Origin: Boseongicola sp. SB0675_bin_26
GTDB lineage: Bacteria > Pseudomonadota > Alphaproteobacteria > Rhodobacterales > Rhodobacteraceae
Length of the DNA stretch: 8,709 nt
Direction: 5' to 3'
Assembly: GCA_009843725.1 (NCBI GenBank)
Contig: VYCX01000554.1
Location: forward strand, 1 to 8,709
The position numbers and the translations under genes were made by a program. Positions 1 through 5,545 of this stretch are shown piece after piece (position 1 is the stretch's first letter; each line of letters begins with the position of its first letter). The notes below the pieces were generated by a model. That model worked only from the letters and a program-made list of their open reading frames with translations, had not been told where the DNA came from and did no database searches.

Positions 1-133
1 GAGCGATGCGGCGCTGGGCGAAGTTTGGCAACACACCCCGGCGCCGCACCCGAACTGGAATCTCCGCAACAAGGCATTTTGCATGCCACGCGCTTTCATT
101 GCATATAGGTCCCAGAAGAAAGCCACAGTTGCC

Positions 134-1363
134 ATGAACCAGCTTTCCCTTTTCGAGCAGGCCCGGTTTGCCGAGACAGCCGACATCTTCATCGACCAGC
201 TTGTCAGGTTCGATGAGTTCGGCCAGGACACCATTGCCGAGACAGTGGATGGCGTGCCCTACCTCAAAAACGAGTTCTGGACGGCGGGCCAGCGCCAAGC
301 GCATTCGATTCACGAGGTTTCCTACCGGGCCTGTTTCAAGGCGCAGCTGCCCGAGTTCTTCATAGCCCGGCTTACCAGGCCCGGCGACATCGTCTTCGAC
401 CCGTTCATGGGACGCGGCACGGCTCCGCTGCAGGCCGCGCTGATGCGGCGAAAGGCGTTCGGCAACGACGTCAACCCGCTGTCGGTCTTGCTCACGCGGC
501 CCAGGTTGCGTGCAATCTCGCTTCAAGCGGTGGATGCCGCGCTGAAGTCCGTCGATTGGTCGCAAGGTGAGGTCGAGCGCGAAGACCTCCTCGCATTCTA
601 CCACCCGGAGACGCTCAGGAAGCTGGAGGCGCTGCGTCGCTGGATTGCCGATCGTGCGCCTCTCGGCACCGATGATGTCGACCCGGTGGCGGACTGGATT
701 CGCATGGTGGCGATCAATCGGCTCTCCGGGCATTCCTCCGGGTTCTTCTCGGGTCGTTCGATGCCTCCGAACCAGGCCGTGTCCGTGAAGGCGCAAGTCA
801 AGATCAACGAGAAGCAGGGCGTCTCTCCGCCCGAACGCGACGTCGCCGCGGTGATCCTTAAGAAGTCCAGGACCCTGCTCAGGGACGGCTGCGCACCAGG
901 CCAGGCATGCTCGAGCCTGCATACCAGGGCTGCATGGGACGTGCCTGGCATACCCGATGGGGTGGTCGACCTGACCGTCACGTCGCCACCGTTCCTCGAC
1001 ATCGTGCAGTATGCTGCAGACAACTGGTTGCGTTGCTGGTTCGCGGGCATTGACCCGAACGAAATCGCGATCGACATTCATCGCACGGAAGACGCGTGGA
1101 CGAAGATGGTACGTCGCGTCCTTCTTGAGCAGGCCCGCGTCCTTCGCCCTCGAGGTTACGTGGCGTTCGAGGTCGGTGAGGTGCGCAACGGCAAGATCCT
1201 GCTCGAACGGCTGGTCTGGCAGGCTGCCGAGGGCCTTCCGTTCGAACGCCTCGGCGTCATGGTGAACGACCAGGCGTTCACGAAGACGGCAAATTGCTGG
1301 GGCGTGGCAAACGGATCAAGAGGCACCAATTCCAACCGGATTGCCTTGTTGCAGCGTCACTAG
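134..1363 (+). CDS. DNA (cytosine-N4 or adenine-N6) methyltransferase
   Basis: This is an S-adenosylmethionine-dependent DNA methyltransferase that modifies an exocyclic amino group in DNA. Numbered from ATG 134 (409 residues), it carries the SAM-binding motif DPFMGRGT at about 89-96 and the catalytic motif TSPPF at about 283-287, the S/TPPY/F form common in N4-cytosine enzymes. Roughly 190 residues separate them, so a target-recognition region probably lies between. The C-terminal GVANGSRGTNSNR segment is typical of this subgroup. Start choice is uncertain. ATG 134 gives the family-like N-terminus MNQLSLF but has only a weak, distant purine tract (114-122). ATG 83, in frame, has AAGG 8 bases upstream. 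The frame is open to the window edge, so a longer protein is possible. No restriction endonuclease is visible; the gene may be an orphan or its partner may lie to the left. The family is secure; N4 versus N6 chemistry and target site are not. Confidence 0.88.
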   Translation: MNQLSLFEQARFAETADIFIDQLVRFDEFGQDTIAETVDGVPYLKNEFWTAGQRQAHSIHEVSYRACFKAQLPEFFIARLTRPGDIVFDPFMGRGTAPLQAALMRRKAFGNDVNPLSVLLTRPRLRAISLQAVDAALKSVDWSQGEVEREDLLAFYHPETLRKLEALRRWIADRAPLGTDDVDPVADWIRMVAINRLSGHSSGFFSGRSMPPNQAVSVKAQVKINEKQGVSPPERDVAAVILKKSRTLLRDGCAPGQACSSLHTRAAWDVPGIPDGVVDLTVTSPPFLDIVQYAADNWLRCWFAGIDPNEIAIDIHRTEDAWTKMVRRVLLEQARVLRPRGYVAFEVGEVRNGKILLERLVWQAAEGLPFERLGVMVNDQAFTKTANCWGVANGSRGTNSNRIALLQRH

Positions 1364-1371
1364 GAAGCGCT

Positions 1372-1710
1372 TTCCTCGTGGTGTGCCGCACGCATCGCGA
1401 GATGCCGGATCGTGACTGCAAGCCGTGCCGGGAAACGGAACCCGAGGACTTGATGGGACGGAAGTTCCGTCCCGGTCGAAACGTGGAAGAACTCACGCAA
1501 TTTCAAATCTTTGCAGGATGACATGAATGCTCGGTCATCGATGGCTCGGGCGCCACGTTGCCGGCCATTGCGCCGCTCCAGCTGGTCCCTGTCTTCCGGG
1601 TGCAGGTGAATGGAGGGCTGCCTTGGCACCGGGACGGCATGCCTTCGGAGACGGCGAAGGATTCCGGCGACAAGTTCCTGGACGTTCTTGCGCAAGACAT
1701 TCCGACCTGA
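1372..1710 (+). pseudogene. Unidentified gene remnant with in-frame stop
   Basis: One + strand frame here reads like protein but is interrupted by TGA at 1519-1521. After that stop it runs open to TGA 1708-1710. By my hand count about 80% of third positions after the stop are G or C, and about 76% in the stretch before it, as in real genes of this window. The second part contains a segment reading LQLVPVFRVQVNGGLPWHRD and ends LDVLAQDIPT. It has no ATG near its beginning (the first is deep inside) and no visible ribosome binding site, so it looks like the C-terminal end of a decayed or truncated gene rather than an intact small gene. I do not recognise the family. The left limit is approximate, because the frame overlaps the methyltransferase end and only becomes coding-like after about 1372. 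Confidence 0.35.
1455..1473. repeat. 9-bp palindrome with 1-base centre
   Basis: GGGACGGAA, a single G, then TTCCGTCCC form a perfect inverted repeat about 90 bases after the methyltransferase stop. There is no T-run on either side, so it is not a standard intrinsic terminator. It also lies inside the suspected gene remnant, so it may be chance. Confidence 0.4.
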
Positions 1711-1814
1711 GTGCAGCTCTCCTGCGCTTTTGAAATTGTGCTGCGCCGTCAGCCGCCGCGACGCGGGTTTCCGTCACATTCGTCCGCTGGAGGTCGCGCA
1801 TTTCCGATCGCCTT

Positions 1815-1830
1815 GCCTCGACGTCGAGGC
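1815..1830. repeat. 16-bp perfect palindrome downstream of the PLP enzyme
   Basis: GCCTCGACGTCGAGGC is identical to its reverse complement. It lies 25 bases beyond the stop of the - strand PLP enzyme, where a transcription end would be expected between two convergent genes. It has no loop and no adjacent T-run, so a terminator role is only a guess. Confidence 0.4.
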
Positions 1831-1854
1831 GGTCCCGCGCCGCGCCGCAACGGC

Positions 1855-3222
1855 TCACCTGCGCTGCTTCGAACCAGACTGGCCGAGAATTGCGGCCTCG
1901 ACGATGTCCAGCGCACGCGCGAGCTCATTTTCGGAAATCGTCAGCGGCGGCGAAAGCGTAAGGACGTTGCCTGCGCTGACCTTGAATGACATGCCTTCAG
2001 CAAGGCAGGCGTAGCAGATTCGTTCTGCCAGGTCGGGGTCTGGCGTCCGCGCGTCCCGATCCGCGAAGATCTCGATTCCGAACAGGAGGCCACGACCGCA
2101 AACATCGCCCACGGCACCGCATGTTCCGAGCTTCTCGCGCAGCCGGCCAAGAGCGGTCTCGCCCAGCAGCGCGGCGCGCTCCGCAAGTCCCTCGCTGTCG
2201 ATGATGTCCAGCGTCGTCAGTGCCGCTTGCGCGGTCACCGGATTCTTTTCGTGGGTGTAGTGGCCAATTGCGAAATCGCCTGCGACGTCAAGCTCCGCCC
2301 GCGCGACCACCGCTGCAATGGGGAGCATGCCGCCTCCCAAGGCCTTTCCGAGCGTGATGATGTCGGGCGTGACACCGTCGTGGTTGTGGGCGAAGAAACG
2401 GCCCGTCTTGCCGAGGCCCGTCGGAATCTCGTCCAGAATCAGGAGCGTGTCATGCTTACGGCAACTGGCCGCCACCGCTTGCCAATAGCCGGGTGGAGGG
2501 ATCACGGGTGTCGCGCGCATCGGCTCGGCGATGAGGGCGGCGGTGTCGCCTTCTCGCGCAAGCGTGTAGTCAACCATGGTTGCGCAGGCGAGATCGCAGA
2601 CGTCGGGCCCTGGGTGACCATAGGCGCAGTGGGCGCAGTTGAACGGCGCGACGTGCTCGGTGCCAGGCAGGAGCGGCCCCGCAATGTGACTTCGGAACGT
2701 GGACTCGCCGCCGACCGATGAGGCGCCGAAGCCGGCGCCGTGAAAGCTGTCCCAGAACGAGAGCGTCTTGAACCGGCCTGTCGCCGCACGGGCGATTTTC
2801 AGGGCGACTTCGTTCGCGTCCGATCCCCCGGTCGTGAAGAGGACCTTGGCCGGCCACGGAGCGAGTGCGGCAAGCCGTTCTGCGAGTGCGGTCGCGACCT
2901 CGTTGGCGAACCGGCGTGGCGCGAAGGGCAGGGCGTCGATCTGGCGCTTGACGGCCTCCACGAGGCGCGGATGGCCATAGCCGATGTGGTGCACCGAATT
3001 GCCGTGAAAGTCCATGTAGCGGCGGCCGGAGGAGTCTTCGATCCAGATGCCTTCCGCCTTTACGATCGTGGACAGGCACGGAGAGGACAGCGACTGGTGC
3101 AGGAAGGCGTCAGCATCCCGTCGGAGCAGTTTGCGGGTCGGAGGGTCGAGTTCCTGCGCAGCCCAGTCGCTTCTGGCAGATGACGTGTTCGCCTCTCCCT
3201 CGGTATGCCGATGCCGCGTCAT
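1855..3222 (-). CDS. Class III PLP enzyme, PbfA-like (hydroxy-aminoethylphosphonate lyase candidate)
   Basis: This is a fold-type I PLP enzyme of the class III aminotransferase family, 455 residues, the usual length. Visible features: GGSDANE at 132-138 (cofactor phosphate region), FWDSFHG at 157-163, DEIPTGLGKTG at 264-274 with Asp264 expected at the pyridine nitrogen, and LGKALGGG at 291-298 with Lys293 as the Schiff-base lysine. The segments MDFHGNSVHHIGYGHP, FWDSFHGAGFGASSVGGE and GHYTHEKNPV resemble what I recall of PbfA, the (R)-1-hydroxy-2-aminoethylphosphonate ammonia-lyase that yields phosphonoacetaldehyde. An ordinary omega-aminotransferase remains possible. A cysteine cluster (Cys196, 199, 209, 213) is noted separately. 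ATG 3222 was chosen because it gives the normal N-terminus and has AGGG nine bases upstream; the 71 residues readable further upstream look non-coding. It is divergent from the neighbouring hydrolase, consistent with shared phosphonate use. Class III membership is firm, the PbfA role moderate. Confidence 0.85.
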   Translation of the reverse strand: MTRHRHTEGEANTSSARSDWAAQELDPPTRKLLRRDADAFLHQSLSSPCLSTIVKAEGIWIEDSSGRRYMDFHGNSVHHIGYGHPRLVEAVKRQIDALPFAPRRFANEVATALAERLAALAPWPAKVLFTTGGSDANEVALKIARAATGRFKTLSFWDSFHGAGFGASSVGGESTFRSHIAGPLLPGTEHVAPFNCAHCAYGHPGPDVCDLACATMVDYTLAREGDTAALIAEPMRATPVIPPPGYWQAVAASCRKHDTLLILDEIPTGLGKTGRFFAHNHDGVTPDIITLGKALGGGMLPIAAVVARAELDVAGDFAIGHYTHEKNPVTAQAALTTLDIIDSEGLAERAALLGETALGRLREKLGTCGAVGDVCGRGLLFGIEIFADRDARTPDPDLAERICYACLAEGMSFKVSAGNVLTLSPPLTISENELARALDIVEAAILGQSGSKQRR

Positions 3223-3416
3223 GGCATTGCCCTGTCGTGTTTCGTGGCGTGTCGACAGCTGTCCAGGATGTTCATTGCCAGGGCAGATTGGATGATGGTC
3301 TCCTCTTTCGTGCTGGCCAGCTTGGAACCTTCGGGCGTCCGCCCCTCTGGCGCGTCCTTGCAGCGAGGGGTCGCTGCAAGGACGATCTCCCGTGCCGATC
3401 GTGCTTGGCTTGGCAT
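3219..3416 (-). CDS. Doubtful small ORF overlapping the PLP enzyme start
   Basis: A - strand frame ends with TGA overlapping the ATG of the PLP enzyme (ATGA), the arrangement seen in translationally coupled genes. From ATG 3416 it would encode 65 residues ending with a plausible stretch, KLASTKEETIIQSALAMNIL. About 73% of third positions in that last part are G or C. A purine-rich GGGGAGG lies directly before this ATG but is too close to be a good ribosome binding site. A longer form starting at 3587 is open, with weaker codon bias. The frame runs through both inverted repeats of the spacer, which argues against a real gene. I recognise no family. Confidence 0.2.
   Translation of the reverse strand: MPSQARSAREIVLAATPRCKDAPEGRTPEGSKLASTKEETIIQSALAMNILDSCRHATKHDRAMP
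3353..3384. repeat. 14-bp perfect inverted repeat, 4-base loop
   Basis: CGTCCTTGCAGCGA (3353-3366) and TCGCTGCAAGGACG (3371-3384) are exact reverse complements separated by GGGG. The resulting hairpin would be very stable. It lies 131-162 bases upstream of the PLP enzyme start, and no T-run follows on either strand, so it is not a canonical terminator. It could be an operator or a leader-RNA structure. Confidence 0.7.
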
Positions 3417-3441
3417 ACCTCCCCTGATTTGCCAAGCCAAG
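3404..3441. promoter_or_regulatory. 12-bp perfect inverted repeat, candidate operator
   Basis: CTTGGCTTGGCA (3404-3415) and TGCCAAGCCAAG (3430-3441) are exact reverse complements across a 14-base spacer. Each arm contains TTGGC twice. The site lies in the divergent spacer, about 180-220 bases upstream of the PLP enzyme and nearly 400 bases upstream of the hydrolase. The form fits a binding site for a dimeric or tetrameric repressor, but no regulator gene is visible in the window. Regulation of either gene is inference. Confidence 0.45.
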
Positions 3442-3822
3442 ACCGTCGCCGAAGCATCCTGGGCGACGCGGGTTTGCCCTGGTCCGGTGGCGCTTCGCCC
3501 GCGACGGCGCGCAAGATCGCGGTGCCGCAGGCAGGTGTTCCGGAGGCTGGAGCAGTTGCGTTTGGATCCTTCAGGTTCGGCAGCCATTGCCGTGCTCGCC
3601 GAGGATCTGACGCGGTTCGGCGGGCAGCCGTCGCTTCAGCCAGCCAATTCCAGCTCTCCCGAATCGACGTCGCCTTCCCGCTGCCAGCCAGCCATGCCAG
3701 TCTTTGGATCAGCGCCAAGCGCCCGGAACCGCTTTCAGACGATTGGCGAACTCGTTCCTGCCCTTGGCCACAAGCGGGGGCTTTACATGTCGCCGGCCAT
3801 GGAGATGATCGGCTTGCATTCC

Positions 3823-3827
3823 GGGAG
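3823..3827 (+). promoter_or_regulatory. Ribosome binding site of the hydrolase
   Basis: GGGAG with 5 bases before ATG 3833. It favours this ATG over the TTG at 3830. Confidence 0.6.
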
Positions 3828-3832
3828 CTTTG

Positions 3833-5347
3833 ATGTCCGAGACGCCTAATGTGCTGATCATCTTGATCGACCAGTTCCGGGGCGACCTGTTGGGCGACGG
3901 ACCCTTGGCCAGGGTCGCGAAGCTGCCGCGACTGAGAGAACTCGCGAGCGAGTCGGTCATGTTCGCGAACCACCATTCGGTGGTCTCGCCCTGCGGCCCG
4001 AGCCGTGTTTCGCTCTTGACGGGGCAATACGCGATGAACCACAGGGCGGTCAGGAACGGCACGCCGCTGCGCCACGACACGCCGAACATTGCCACCGCCG
4101 CCAGGACAATCGGATATTCGCCGCAGTTGTACGGATACACCGATACGACGCAGGACCCGCGTGTGCTCGACGCAGATGATCCGCGACTCCAGAGCGACGA
4201 GGAATTGATGGCAGGGTTCGACGAAGCCCTGCGCATGCGCTCGGAATCCGACGACCGCGTCTGGCGCGACCATCTGGCGGCAAAGGGCAATCCCCTGCCT
4301 GAATACCCGGCTACCTACCGGCCCGATGGCGACAGGATTGCAGACCCTGCGCTTTATGCGGCGGAGGACAGCGACACGGCGTTCCTGACTGATCGCTTCA
4401 TTGATGGAATGGCCGGCGCAGCACCGGGCTGGTTTGCGCTTCTGACCTATATCCGGCCGCATCCTCCCTTTGTCGCACCTGCGCCGTACAACCGAATGTA
4501 CGATCCGGCAGACATGCCGGCGCCCGCGACGGCCTTGCGAGGAGCGGGGGATCCCGAGCGGCACCCGTTTGTCGCCCTCGCCAAGGAACGTCAACCTCCG
4601 TCCTCGATGGTGGTTGGCTTCCCGGATCTGGACTCTTCTGCGGAGACGACGGCGGGACTGCGGGCGATCTATCTTGGCCTTGCAAGCGAGGTCGACATGC
4701 ATGTCGGTCGCGTGATCGACTGGTTGAAGGCAAGCGGACAATGGAACGACACGATCCTTGTTGTCACTTCCGATCATGGCGAGATGCTCGGAGACTACGG
4801 ATTGTGGGGAAAGGGAACGTTTCATGAAGCGGCCTTTCGCGTTCCGTTGATCGTCCGTGACCCGTACCGTCCGGACACGCATGGCGAGGTCGTCGAAGGC
4901 ATGACCCAGTCCATCGATGTTCCGGTCACGCTTCTCGACCGTCTCGGCGCGGATGTGCCGCACGCGATGAACGGATCAAGCCTGTTGCCGCTCCTTGAAG
5001 ACGTAAGGGGCGAGACCTCCGCCTGTTCCATGTCGGAATTTGATTTCGGCGATCCGGTGACACCGACTCTATGGATGCGGCGGCTCGGAATTCGCTCCCG
5101 CGAGTCCAGCCTCATCGTCTTCAGAAGCGGACAATACAGGCTGGTCCAGTTCGGTTGCGACCTTCCGCCGGTCCTGTTCGACATGGATCGCGACGGCGAA
5201 GGCCGCAACATTGCCAGGGACCCCGGCGCGCCCGAACTGTTCCTGCGCCTGATGGGCGAATTGCTCCGTCACCGCGTGTCGAATGCCGAGGGGACTTTCG
5301 CGGCGACGATGGTTGGCGACGGCGGGGTCAGGACAGGAAACTGTTGA
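3833..5347 (+). CDS. Phosphonate monoester hydrolase-like enzyme (sulfatase/alkaline phosphatase superfamily)
   Basis: This 504-residue metal-dependent hydrolase probably cleaves phosphonate monoesters and perhaps phosphodiesters or sulfate esters. Asp13 (LIDQFRGD) is an expected metal ligand. CGPSR at 54-58 is the C-x-P-S-R signature whose Cys54 is converted to formylglycine, the nucleophile. Other active-site candidates are Asn75, Tyr102, His210 (YIRPHPPF), Asp314-His315 (TSDHGE) and Lys327. MNHRAVRNGTPL, RPHPPFVAPAPY, MYDPADMPAP and TSDHGEMLGD closely match what I recall of the roughly 514-residue Rhizobium and Burkholderia enzymes. Where I remember GYTTT, this protein has GYTDT, placing Asp104 where a threonine is expected. 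ATG 3833 follows GGGAG at 3823-3827 with 5-base spacing; a TTG directly before it is less likely. There is no signal peptide, so it is probably cytoplasmic. Activation needs a formylglycine-generating enzyme, absent here. An arylsulfatase or choline-sulfatase-like role is the main alternative. Confidence 0.85.
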   Translation: MSETPNVLIILIDQFRGDLLGDGPLARVAKLPRLRELASESVMFANHHSVVSPCGPSRVSLLTGQYAMNHRAVRNGTPLRHDTPNIATAARTIGYSPQLYGYTDTTQDPRVLDADDPRLQSDEELMAGFDEALRMRSESDDRVWRDHLAAKGNPLPEYPATYRPDGDRIADPALYAAEDSDTAFLTDRFIDGMAGAAPGWFALLTYIRPHPPFVAPAPYNRMYDPADMPAPATALRGAGDPERHPFVALAKERQPPSSMVVGFPDLDSSAETTAGLRAIYLGLASEVDMHVGRVIDWLKASGQWNDTILVVTSDHGEMLGDYGLWGKGTFHEAAFRVPLIVRDPYRPDTHGEVVEGMTQSIDVPVTLLDRLGADVPHAMNGSSLLPLLEDVRGETSACSMSEFDFGDPVTPTLWMRRLGIRSRESSLIVFRSGQYRLVQFGCDLPPVLFDMDRDGEGRNIARDPGAPELFLRLMGELLRHRVSNAEGTFAATMVGDGGVRTGNC

Positions 5348-5360
5348 CGCGTGGCAAAAT

Positions 5361-5379
5361 TTGTGAATCCGTGTCACAA
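5361..5379. promoter_or_regulatory. Candidate operator dyad 1 before the ABC importer
   Basis: TTGTGA and TCACAA flank 7 bases, directly after the hydrolase stop. It resembles a CRP-type TGTGA/TCACA site, but the spacer is 7 rather than 6 bases. It is therefore more likely a site for another regulator, or chance. Confidence 0.35.
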
Positions 5380-5384
5380 TGCCG

Positions 5385-5401
5385 TTGCAAAATCGGTGCA
5401 A
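5385..5401. promoter_or_regulatory. Candidate operator dyad 2 before the ABC importer
   Basis: TTGCA and TGCAA flank 7 bases. The centre lies 23 bases from that of the dyad at 5361-5379, about two helical turns, and both share the TTG...CAA ends and the spacer length. The pair could be a tandem operator for the importer operon that begins at 5546. Confidence 0.3.
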
Positions 5402-5545
5402 TCAGTCGGCGGGGTTGGTCGGGTGCCGGAATGGCCCGAAACACGAGAATCATGATTTGTGATATGAGGGTCCAGTTGTGTTCATTGCGCGTTGCGTGTT
5501 CGGCAAGGCTGACCAGCCCATCGTCATTCAATCATGGGGGATAAG

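Larger units (their letters stand above)
3223..3832. other. Divergent intergenic spacer without a convincing gene
   Basis: The spacer between the PLP enzyme and the hydrolase is unusually long (610 bases). Beyond the two inverted repeats and the doubtful small - strand ORF, I see no recognisable protein. Several frames are open on both strands, but they show no family motifs and weaker, mixed third-position bias. Promoters for both flanking genes should lie here, but no clear -35/-10 pair stands out. A decayed gene, possibly of a regulator, cannot be excluded. Confidence 0.6.
5348..5545. other. Spacer between hydrolase and ABC importer
   Basis: This 198-base gap is somewhat richer in A and T than the surrounding genes and holds two dyads near its left end and the 10-bp palindrome AATCATGATT at 5448-5457. 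I see no convincing terminator for the hydrolase and no clear -35/-10 pair. The gap is long enough for an independent promoter for the importer, but read-through from the hydrolase is equally possible. Confidence 0.5.

Noticed and set aside
79..109. Promoter for the methyltransferase (TTGCAT with CATATA or TATAGG)
   Set aside because: Both hexamers match the consensus poorly, and the reading frame may continue through this stretch.
3404..3441. Sigma-54 promoter (TGGCA...TTGC)
   Set aside because: The GG and GC elements are about 19 bases apart instead of the required 10-base spacing.
3639..3700. CAGCCAGCCA direct repeat copies
   Set aside because: Short low-complexity similarity of two copies; not distinguishable from chance.
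3272..4963. Long open frame on the - strand (563 codons) across the hydrolase
   Set aside because: It lies antisense to a hydrolase with unmistakable family motifs, shows Arg-rich composition typical of GC-rich shadow frames, and has no recognisable domain.
5361..5379. CRP binding site
   Set aside because: TGTGA and TCACA are separated by 7 bases, whereas the CRP consensus has 6; kept only as a generic dyad.
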